This document shows positions 56,932 through 64,000 of a stretch of DNA of 64,000 nucleotides, piece after piece. The notes under the pieces were generated by a model. It saw nothing but the letters and a program-made list of their open reading frames with translations. It did not search any database and was not told the DNA's origin. The stretch is from NCBI RefSeq assembly GCF_040549485.1, contig NZ_JBEPTK010000002.1:124001-188000 (forward strand). Reading direction: 5' to 3'. Made by a program: the position numbers and the translations under genes. Numbering within the stretch: the stretch's first letter is position 1; every line of letters starts with the position of its first letter. This DNA is from Constrictibacter sp. MBR-5 (GTDB lineage: Bacteria > Pseudomonadota > Alphaproteobacteria > JAJUGE01).

Positions 56932-58824
56932 ATGCGCCTGATCTGCGGTCTGCTCCGCTTCGACGGCATCGCGGCGACCGAGACGGTCCTCGACGGCATG
57001 GCGGCTGCCATGATCGCGGGCGGGCTCTCCCCGACCGTCTCGAAGCGGCTGGAGGGACCTCTGGGGCTCGCCGTGCTGGACTTCGCGGGGGCCGGCGCGG
57101 GTCCAGTCGACCGGCAAGGCTGGGTCGTCGCCGCCGATGCGCGCCTGGACAGGTGCGCATCGAGCGCGGAAGCGGCCATGGTCGAGGCCCTCCAGCGGCA
57201 CGGGCCAGATTTTCCGGATCACGTCGACGGCGATTTCGCCGTGGCGCTGTGGCGACGCGACACGGAAGAACTCTGGCTGGGCCGCGATTTCATCGGTGCC
57301 CGCCCGCTCGCCTGGACGTGGCGGCCGGGGCGATGGCTGGCCTTCGCCAGCCTGCCGAAGGGGCTGCACGGCAGCGGCCTGGCCTCTCCCGCCATCGATC
57401 CGGTCGCCCTCGGCGCCCACCTCTTCCAATCCTATTTCACCGGCGCGAACAGCGGGTTCGCCGAGATCTCGTATCTGCAGGCCGGGCACAGTCTGCACGT
57501 CAGCCTGCGAGACACGTCGTCGCCGCGACCGCACCGCGCCTACCGCCCCGATCCGTCCAGGGTCGGGCGCTGGCGCGGCACGCGCGAGCAGGCGGCGGCC
57601 ACGCTGCGCGGCCTGGTGCAGGAGGCCGTGGCGGCCCGTCTGCCGGCGGAAGGACCCGTCGCCTGCGACCTCAGCGGGGGGCTAGACAGTTCCGCCGTCA
57701 CCGTGCTGGCCGCCCGCGCGGCGCGCCGCCGCGGCGGGCGGGTGCTGGCACTCAGCAAGACGATGCCAACGGCGCTAGGGCCGGCCGAGTTGAACGAGCG
57801 TCCCCTGATCGCCGATGTGCTGGAGCAGGAGAAGGATGTGGCCCATCTCCTGGTCCATGACGTTCTGCCCATGCCGGGGCTGGCGGAGGATCCGGACTGG
57901 CCCGGAAGCATCATCGACGGTGCGGACGACCGGATGCTGGCCGGCGCCGCGGCCAACGGGGCGGATCGTGTGCTCAGCGGGGTCGGCGGGGACGAGGGGG
58001 CGACCTACAATGGCGCCAAGCTGTATGCGACGCTGTTGCGGAACGGGCGCCTGATCGCCCTGACGCGCGAACTCAAGGCGCGGGCGCGCACCGACGGGAT
58101 GTCTCTGGCCCGCGCGATCCGCAGCCGATTGATCGGCCCGTTGCTGCCCTGGCCCCTGCGGCAGGCTCTTCGCCGGATTCCACGAATGGCCGACAAGCGG
58201 GACGGTGTCGCCGCCTACCTCAGCGCCGATATCGTGGATCGGGTGCTCGCGCGGCGCCTGCCGACCGTGCTGCAGACGAACACGCCCGCCGAGCGAACCC
58301 TGGCCTTCGCCGACCACCATATCCCGTCGCGCTGCACCTATTATTCCATCATGGCGGCCCGGCATGGGGTGGCAGTCAGCTTCCCCCTGCTGGATCGACG
58401 CGTCGTCGATTTCATCCTGTCGCTTCCCGTGCAGATGTTCCTGCACGACGGGCAGAGCCGGCAGCCCTTTCGAGCGGCCATGCACGGCATCCTCCCGGAC
58501 TCCGTCAGGCTCGCGCGGCACAAGGTCGGGCTCTTCGACGACCGGTTCACGCGGTATGCCGAGTGCCGAGCCGAACTTCTGAAGAAGATCGCGGCGTTGC
58601 GTGCCACGCCCTCGCCCGTCGCGACGGAAATGTTCGACCTCGGCGCGATTCAGGCGGGGTTGGAGAAGCTGCCCGGACCGGAGCGGGCGCATCTCTTCGT
58701 CCGCGCCAGCCCCAGCACGCTCGCCGGGGGCATGCCGGTCTGGTCGCCCCTCATGGCGGTGCTGTTCCTGAGAGCGGCATGGCGGCTTTCCACCGTGCCG
58801 CCAGGGGAAGGGGCGCGAGGTTGA
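56932..58824 (+). CDS. Asparagine-synthetase-like lasso cyclase (C)
   Basis: A 630-residue protein of the asparagine synthetase B family. The N-terminal domain begins MRLICGLLRFDG, with the Cys at position 5 instead of position 2, so the classic N-terminal nucleophile is not formed by processing. The C-terminal ATP-binding motif is DLSGGLDSSA (248-254), followed by GVGGDEGATYNG. In lasso systems this enzyme adenylates the Asp/Glu side chain and closes the ring. The partner PqqD gene and the precursor support that role. Confidence 0.87.
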   Translation: MRLICGLLRFDGIAATETVLDGMAAAMIAGGLSPTVSKRLEGPLGLAVLDFAGAGAGPVDRQGWVVAADARLDRCASSAEAAMVEALQRHGPDFPDHVDGDFAVALWRRDTEELWLGRDFIGARPLAWTWRPGRWLAFASLPKGLHGSGLASPAIDPVALGAHLFQSYFTGANSGFAEISYLQAGHSLHVSLRDTSSPRPHRAYRPDPSRVGRWRGTREQAAATLRGLVQEAVAARLPAEGPVACDLSGGLDSSAVTVLAARAARRRGGRVLALSKTMPTALGPAELNERPLIADVLEQEKDVAHLLVHDVLPMPGLAEDPDWPGSIIDGADDRMLAGAAANGADRVLSGVGGDEGATYNGAKLYATLLRNGRLIALTRELKARARTDGMSLARAIRSRLIGPLLPWPLRQALRRIPRMADKRDGVAAYLSADIVDRVLARRLPTVLQTNTPAERTLAFADHHIPSRCTYYSIMAARHGVAVSFPLLDRRVVDFILSLPVQMFLHDGQSRQPFRAAMHGILPDSVRLARHKVGLFDDRFTRYAECRAELLKKIAALRATPSPVATEMFDLGAIQAGLEKLPGPERAHLFVRASPSTLAGGMPVWSPLMAVLFLRAAWRLSTVPPGEGARG

Positions 58825-58873
58825 CGGCAGTGCGGTCTCCGCGCGGGCGGCCGGTTTCGCGCCGGACGGGCGG

Positions 58874-60082
58874 ATGCTGACGCGGCTCTGGCGGCGCCTT
58901 CCCTGGGACGGTCTCGGATGGTCGGACGGGCCGGACCCCGTGTTCGCGGAACTGCGGCAGTGGGCCGCCTCGGAGTGGCGGCATACGGTTCCTCGGCCCC
59001 TGCGTGGGCTGGTCGGGCCGGCAGTGCGTGTGGTCTGGCCGGTGGCGGCCCTGGTGCGGAGCCGGGCCTTCGCCGCACGCCTGGGCCTGGATCGCGCGGC
59101 GGGACGGCGGCTGTTCCGGGACTGCCTGCTGTCCGGCGGCGATCCGCTCGACGTTCACGTCTGGCGGACCCTGCATGGCGGGCGTCACCCGCTGCCGTCG
59201 CGCTCCGCCAGCCTCCTGCTCAGGCGACTGGGCGATCCGGCGGGACATGCGCTGCTGGCCGACAAGCTGGCGGCCGCCGAGCGGCTGGCGCCGGCCGGGG
59301 TCGTCTTTCCGTCGCTGCACGGCGTGTACCGCCGGGGTGAGCCGGTCGACCTGTCTGCGGCATCGGCCGCCGGGGGCGACCTGTTCGTGAAGCCGCGCAA
59401 GGGGCGGGGTGGCCATGGAGCCTTCGCCCTCAACTGCGCCGGCGGCGTCTGGCGGGTCGGTGGCCGGTCGGTCGATCCGTCGATGCTGTGCCGTCGCCTG
59501 GAACGGCTGTCGCGCGGCGACGACCTGCTTTTGCAGGAATGGCAGCATGCGCGATCGGACATGACGGATCTGGTCGCGGACGGTCGCGCGCCCGTCCTGC
59601 GCCTGGCGACGGCCCGCCGGCCCGGGCAACCGCCGTTCCTGCACGCGGCCCTGTTGACCATCGCCGTCCCCGGGCGGGATCCGCGCCATTTCCTCAAAGG
59701 CGCCGTCCATGTGCCGGTCGATCCGGACGGCGCGCGGCTCGGGCGCGGCCTGTCTCTCGGGGCGCCGAAGGACAGGTTGGCGAGCCTGAAGTGGAACCGC
59801 GCACCGCTCGCCGGACGCCCCGTGCCGGACTTCGAGGCGGCTGCCGCCATGGCGTTGCGTGCGATGGCGGCCCTGCCGTCGCTGCCGCTGGTTCATTGGG
59901 ACGTCATCCTGACCGACGCCGGTCCGGTCGTGCTGGAGGGCAACAGCGGCGGCAACTGGATCATCGCCAGTCTGCCCGGCCTGGACGGGCTCGATGCATG
60001 CCCGCTTCACACGTTGCTGGCCGCGTGGTTGCCCCCCACCAAAGGCGCCGGCCGGATCGGGCGGCACACTGTCGGGCGGTAG
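58874..60082 (+). CDS. ATP-grasp protein of the RiPP locus
   Basis: A 402-residue protein whose C-terminal half is a sugar-transfer-associated type ATP-grasp. Segments are LFVKPRKGRGGHGAFALN, DLLLQEWQHARSDMTDL, FLKGAVHVPVDPDGARLG and VVLEGNSGGNWIIASL. ATP-grasp enzymes ligate acids to amines or hydroxyls through an acyl phosphate. Its link to the locus is by position (49 bases after the cyclase); it might attach an amino acid or sugar to the peptide. The N-terminal 120 residues are arginine-rich and unassigned. It converges on rutA copy 2. Confidence 0.83.
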   Translation: MLTRLWRRLPWDGLGWSDGPDPVFAELRQWAASEWRHTVPRPLRGLVGPAVRVVWPVAALVRSRAFAARLGLDRAAGRRLFRDCLLSGGDPLDVHVWRTLHGGRHPLPSRSASLLLRRLGDPAGHALLADKLAAAERLAPAGVVFPSLHGVYRRGEPVDLSAASAAGGDLFVKPRKGRGGHGAFALNCAGGVWRVGGRSVDPSMLCRRLERLSRGDDLLLQEWQHARSDMTDLVADGRAPVLRLATARRPGQPPFLHAALLTIAVPGRDPRHFLKGAVHVPVDPDGARLGRGLSLGAPKDRLASLKWNRAPLAGRPVPDFEAAAAMALRAMAALPSLPLVHWDVILTDAGPVVLEGNSGGNWIIASLPGLDGLDACPLHTLLAAWLPPTKGAGRIGRHTVGR

Positions 60083-60130
60083 CTCCGAACGACGTCCGGT
60101 CGCCGGTGAAGTCGGCCGTCGGACCTCGGG

Positions 60131-61216
<1,086 letters not shown>

Positions 61217-61258
61217 GGGATGAGGCCTCGCGGGTGCGGAACTGCGTGGCCGTATCGC

Positions 61259-61274
61259 AGCAATCGGCGTGCCA
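61259..61274 (-). promoter_or_regulatory. Sigma-54 promoter of rutA copy 2
   Basis: The minus-strand sequence TGGCACGCCGATTGCT, identical to that before copy 1, matches the sigma-54 consensus and lies 43 bases before the start. It stands between the third collar gene (stop at 61317) and rutA. Confidence 0.92.
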
Positions 61275-61316
61275 GGGCCGCCGGGAGACCTCTTTTGATG
61301 GTTCGGGCGGTCGCCG

Positions 61317-61874
61317 TCAGGGCCGGACCGGGAACACCTCGCCATAGACACAGATGCAGAAGTTCAGCGTGAGCGCAGGCTGCCGGTTCTCGTGGGCTTG
61401 GTTGCCGCCGGTCTGGGTGAGGCTGCGCAAGTCCATCATCACTACCGGCGAGGGAGACGGCAGCGGGTTCGGGTACGGCTGATAGGGGGTGGCGCCCAGC
61501 GCCCGACCCAGCATGGCGTCGCTCGACGGCGTCAGTGTCGCATCGGTCACGACCGTCTCGTTGAGCGCCTGTGCCGTGTGCGTGTGCGGCGGGATCTGGG
61601 AAATCGACAGCGTCACGGTTTCGCTGCCGAGTTGCTGCGCGACGGTACGGGGCGTGAGACCCGGCCCGGTGCCGGATCCGACCGCGACCTGTCCCTGCAG
61701 GTTCGGCAGGTTGAACCTGTATTGAGCGATGTTACCGCCGTACATGGTGCCGATAACGGCGAACAAGGCCTGATTCTGCTGTACGGATACTTCCTGGCCG
61801 TTGCAGTAGGCCCAGTTGACGGGCGCGAAGGGGAAGGCGAACGCGCGGATCTCACCGTAGAACGGATCGGCCAT
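61317..61874 (-). CDS. Tail-collar (microcystin-dependent protein) family protein 3
   Basis: A 185-residue phage tail collar-domain protein. It starts [20 protein letters not shown], with the family [33 protein letters not shown] and [10 protein letters not shown]. The end is [20 protein letters not shown]. Such MdpB-like proteins form small fibre-like trimers. It is third in a run of three on this strand. Confidence 0.9.
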   Translation of the reverse strand: MADPFYGEIRAFAFPFAPVNWAYCNGQEVSVQQNQALFAVIGTMYGGNIAQYRFNLPNLQGQVAVGSGTGPGLTPRTVAQQLGSETVTLSISQIPPHTHTAQALNETVVTDATLTPSSDAMLGRALGATPYQPYPNPLPSPSPVVMMDLRSLTQTGGNQAHENRQPALTLNFCICVYGEVFPVRP

Positions 61875-61886
61875 GATCGCTTCTCC

Positions 61887-62438
61887 TCAGGGACGGGTCG
61901 GGTAGTTGCCCTTGAGGGCGATGATGAAGCTGATCACCAGCCCCGGCATGACGTTGGCGTGCGCCCCGCCGAGACCGGTCGATCCTATGGCCTGAGACGC
62001 CATGGGGCCGACATTGCTCGGTGTGGGGGCCGTGGTCCTGTAGATGCCCGCGAAGGTGGGCGCCGCGGCGCTCGGAACGTTCGTCGCGAGCATGGTTGCG
62101 GCAGGCGCTTCGGTCGTCGACGGCTGCGGATACGTCTCCCAGCCGTGGCTGTGCGGCGGAATGGTCTCCTGCGTCAGCGTCGCGGTTTCGGTGCCGAAGG
62201 TCTGCCCGAGGGGATGCACGAACGGCATGCCCAGCCCCTGTCCGGCGTGTACCGCCAGTCGGCCGCGCAGGTCCGGCAACGCGAAGTTCGTGATTCCGTC
62301 ACCGCCGTATTTGACGCCGAGTATCGAATATAGCGCCTCGTTACCCGGGATCGGCAGGAGCGTGCCGTCGCAGATCGCCCAGTCCTCCGGCGCATAGTTG
62401 CCGGCGAACATCCTGATCTCGCCCAGAAATCCGTCCAT
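61887..62438 (-). CDS. Tail-collar (microcystin-dependent protein) family protein 2
   Basis: A 183-residue paralogue of its neighbours, starting MDGFLGEIRMFAGNYAPEDW and including CDGTLLPIPGNEALYSILGV, LPDLRGRLAVHAG and ETIPPHSHGWE. It lies 12 bases from collar gene 3. The C-terminal PGLVISFIIALKG matches the family end. Confidence 0.9.
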   Translation of the reverse strand: MDGFLGEIRMFAGNYAPEDWAICDGTLLPIPGNEALYSILGVKYGGDGITNFALPDLRGRLAVHAGQGLGMPFVHPLGQTFGTETATLTQETIPPHSHGWETYPQPSTTEAPAATMLATNVPSAAAPTFAGIYRTTAPTPSNVGPMASQAIGSTGLGGAHANVMPGLVISFIIALKGNYPTRP

Positions 62439-62526
62439 CGTGGCTCACCCTGTCGACAATTTCGCTTTCGCCCGGCGCGGCATCTTCGGGTGGCGGCGGT
62501 CCACCCGGCGATGAGACGCGCGCCGT

Positions 62527-63084
62527 TCAGTCCCGCGGCGGCCAGAGCCCGGTGGTGGCGATGCAGTAGTAGACCGCGAGGCTGGGCTGCTCGTTCGGAT
62601 GAGCCTGACCGCCACCGGTCGCCGCCACCGCTTCCGGGCGGAGCGGAGTGAGGGTCGTGGTCGGCGGCGGGGCGGCATAGATCTCCGGCCCGTCCGGCTG
62701 CACCTTGCTGCCGCCGCTGTCGGCGAGCATCCCGCTGATCCCGGTGGTCGTCGTCGGGACCGTGAGCGTGCCCTCGGTGCTCAGGGCGAGCATCGTATGG
62801 GTGTGCTGCGGCAGCTGGGCCGGCGTCAGCGTGACCGTCTGGCTGCCCACGGCGTTGCCCATGGCGTAGCTGTAGCCGTTGTGCTGGCCCTGTCCCATCG
62901 GGGACCGGCCGCGCAGATCGGGCAGCTTGAACGTGGTCGGCCAGTTTCCGCCATAGGTGTTGCCGAGCAGCGCCGCCAGCGCCTGGTTTTGGCTGACCTG
63001 CAGTTCCTGACCCTCGCAGGGTGCCCAGCCGCTCGGCGCGAAGCCGAACGGGAAGATGCGGATCTCACCAATGAAGGGGTCCAT
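62527..63084 (-). CDS. Tail-collar (microcystin-dependent protein) family protein 1
   Basis: A 185-residue collar-domain protein starting MDPFIGEIRIFPFGFAPSGW, with CEGQELQVSQNQALAALLGN, LPDLRGRSPMGQG and QLPQHTHTMLALS. The end HPNEQPSLAVYYCIATTG is typical of the family. It is the first of the three collar genes and follows candidate precursor gene 2 by 121 bases. A middle insert rich in Thr/Gly (about residues 105-145) differs between the three. Confidence 0.9.
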   Translation of the reverse strand: MDPFIGEIRIFPFGFAPSGWAPCEGQELQVSQNQALAALLGNTYGGNWPTTFKLPDLRGRSPMGQGQHNGYSYAMGNAVGSQTVTLTPAQLPQHTHTMLALSTEGTLTVPTTTTGISGMLADSGGSKVQPDGPEIYAAPPPTTTLTPLRPEAVAATGGGQAHPNEQPSLAVYYCIATTGLWPPRD

Positions 63085-63153
63085 CGTGCGTCATCCTCGC
63101 GGGGATCGGACGTTGCGGGCAAAGGGTCGAGCGCAGCCTCAAAGGCGCCCGCT

Positions 63154-63172
63154 GTCTGGGACTCACCCAGAC
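63154..63172 (-). terminator. Small hairpin between precursor gene 2 and collar gene 1
   Basis: GTCTGGG / CCCAGAC forms a seven-base-pair stem with a five-base loop in the 121-base gap. In RiPP operons such hairpins after the precursor gene often raise the precursor transcript relative to the genes behind it (inference). Confidence 0.45.
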
Positions 63173-63205
63173 TGCCGGGGCTGGGCGGTGGTCGACCCGG
63201 AACCC

Positions 63206-63367
63206 TCAAGAACCATCGAGACCGTCGCTTGTGTAGGAATCAGAGCCTAGCGTCACGCCTCCGACCTCTACGATCGTGAGGCTGGGGGTGCGCCAAGTCT
63301 TGCGCGCGCTGGCCTTCCCGGAGGCGTCGGGTACAGAGGCGGGGAGATCGAAAAGGCGGTCTTCCAT
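63206..63367 (-). CDS. Candidate lasso-peptide precursor 2
   Basis: A 53-residue frame from the ATG at 63367; GAGGG lies five bases upstream, while the ATG at 63379 has no such site. The leader holds ARKTWRTPSLTIVEV with Trp at -16, Pro at -13 and Leu at -11, plus Thr at -2 (VTL), exactly as in precursor 1. The proposed core GSDSYTSDGLDGS has Gly1 and Asp8 (ring of eight) and ends in Ser. It is on the same strand as the collar genes behind it and divergent from the DUF6916-like gene. It lies more than 3 kb from the modifying genes, with rutA copy 2 and the collar genes in between. Confidence 0.72.
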   Translation of the reverse strand: MEDRLFDLPASVPDASGKASARKTWRTPSLTIVEVGGVTLGSDSYTSDGLDGS

Positions 63368-63514
63368 CATTACCCTCATACGTTCGCATCGTCTGCCCGC
63401 TGAACGCGCAACGGGGCTGCCGACGCGCTGCTTCTTATGGTGTCGTCTGTCTACCGTTCTACACCTAAAGATGCTAGTCGAACGGCTATCCATTAGGCAA
63501 CGGGGAATACAGGC

Positions 63515-63841
63515 ATGAAGGGAGTTCCCCTCAGGTCCCTCGCGGATCTCACCGCCGGTGATTTCGAAGCCGTGGTCGGCAGCCCCTTCGACGTGCCTTC
63601 GGGCGAGGAGGGGGCTCCGGTCGAACGGCTGACCCTGCGCAAGGTCAGCCGGAAGCCCGCTCTGACGGGATTTGAGGGCGAACGGTTTAGCCTGTTTCTG
63701 GACGGCAGCCGCACGGACATTGCCATCGACGGCCAGGAGGTCCTGCTGTCTCACGAGACGATGGGCCAGATGCGCCTGTTCATGGGGCCGCTCGGCAGGA
63801 ACCCGGACGGTACCGTCCGCTACCAGATCGTCTTCAGCTGA
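63515..63841 (+). CDS. DUF6916-type small protein
   Basis: A 108-residue protein. The segments RSLADLTAGDFEAVVGSPFD, the central FEGERFSLFLDGS and the end HETMGQMRLFMGPLG with TVRYQIVF fit the small domain that commonly lies beside tail-collar genes in proteobacteria. No catalytic residues are apparent. Its gene is divergent from precursor gene 2 and overlaps the convergent acetyltransferase gene by eight bases. Confidence 0.78.
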   Translation: MKGVPLRSLADLTAGDFEAVVGSPFDVPSGEEGAPVERLTLRKVSRKPALTGFEGERFSLFLDGSRTDIAIDGQEVLLSHETMGQMRLFMGPLGRNPDGTVRYQIVFS

Positions 63842-64000
63842 GGGCGTCGGATGCGGCATCGGCGTCGCCGCCGAAGTCGCCCCAGGTCATGTACCGGTAG
63901 GGCCCCTCCGGCCGGCGGTCGCGGAAGCCGAGCCGCAGGTAGAGCCGGCGTGCCGGGTTGTCGCTCTCGACATGCAGCCCGACGAAGCGGCCGGTGCGGG
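63834..64000 (-). CDS. GNAT-family acetyltransferase, C-terminal part (partial)
   Basis: The minus-strand frame entering at the right edge reads RTGRFVGLHVESDNPARRLY and LRLGFRDRRPEGPYRYMTW, the typical end of a GNAT N-acetyltransferase. The 5' part lies beyond the window. Acetyltransferases commonly accompany collar/DUF6916 gene sets. Confidence 0.85.
   Translation of the reverse strand, partial: RTGRFVGLHVESDNPARRLYLRLGFRDRRPEGPYRYMTWGDFGGDADAASDALS

Noticed and set aside
61317-63084. Prophage remnant, suggested by tail-collar proteins
   Set aside because: No other phage genes (capsid, portal, terminase, integrase) are near, and collar-domain proteins of this type are common as non-phage secreted proteins in bacteria.

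Overview
The window is a GC-rich chromosomal segment from an alphaproteobacterium, most likely of Rhodospirillales type. The best evidence is the block of isoaspartyl methyltransferase-like gene, tolC, popZ (DUF2497) and valS, an order typical of alphaproteobacteria, together with a complete Kdo/lipid A block and several DNA stretches matching common alphaproteobacterial intergenic repeats. I see no rRNA, tRNA, CRISPR array or insertion sequence.

Layout. 0-11 kb: end of an RND efflux pump, creA, a Bax-inhibitor-1 membrane protein, the pcm-tolC-popZ-valS block and an MFS transporter. 11-20 kb: a toxin-antitoxin pair whose VapC toxin carries a one-base frameshift, then a thioester alpha-2-macroglobulin overlapping its partner pbpC, and a histidine kinase. 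20-29 kb: intergenic repeats, small envelope proteins, a lone terminase-like HTH protein, an EmrAB-type exporter, a hydrolase, a TPR protein, a flavin-binding oxidase-like protein, a MaoC hydratase and an HD-GYP protein. 29.8-36 kb: UbiD decarboxylase, a membrane protein, an SDR, PmbA and an LpxH-like phosphoesterase, in DNA that looks less GC-biased than its surroundings. 35-42 kb: glycosyltransferase, msbA, waaA, lpxK and convergent xseA. 42-52 kb: a metallo-beta-lactamase-fold hydrolase, secreted and terminase-like proteins, a large secreted protein with an internal duplication, tgt-queA, and a membrane protein flanked by two 24-residue membrane microproteins.

The most unusual part is 52.8-64 kb. 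Two RutA-type pyrimidine monooxygenase genes, each with a near-perfect sigma-54 promoter, flank a RiPP (ribosomally made, modified peptide) locus that looks like a lasso peptide system: HprK-like kinase, sulfotransferase, PqqD-like leader-binding protein, asparagine-synthetase-like cyclase and ATP-grasp protein. I find two short genes encoding candidate precursor peptides. One is divergent from the kinase; the other is 2.5 kb further on, heading a run of three phage-tail-collar (microcystin-dependent-protein type) genes. Both share a W-x-T-P leader motif with Trp at -16, a Thr at -2, a core starting with Gly and an Asp or Glu at core position 8, which would allow an eight-residue lasso ring. 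Both cores end in Ser, the residue phosphorylated by known lasso-peptide HprK-like kinases. No leader peptidase (B2) or exporter gene is visible, so the locus is either incomplete here or unconventional.

Coordinates of shorter genes rest on start codons chosen from visible ribosome-binding sites. Functions are assigned by recognising family motifs in the translations; no database search was possible.
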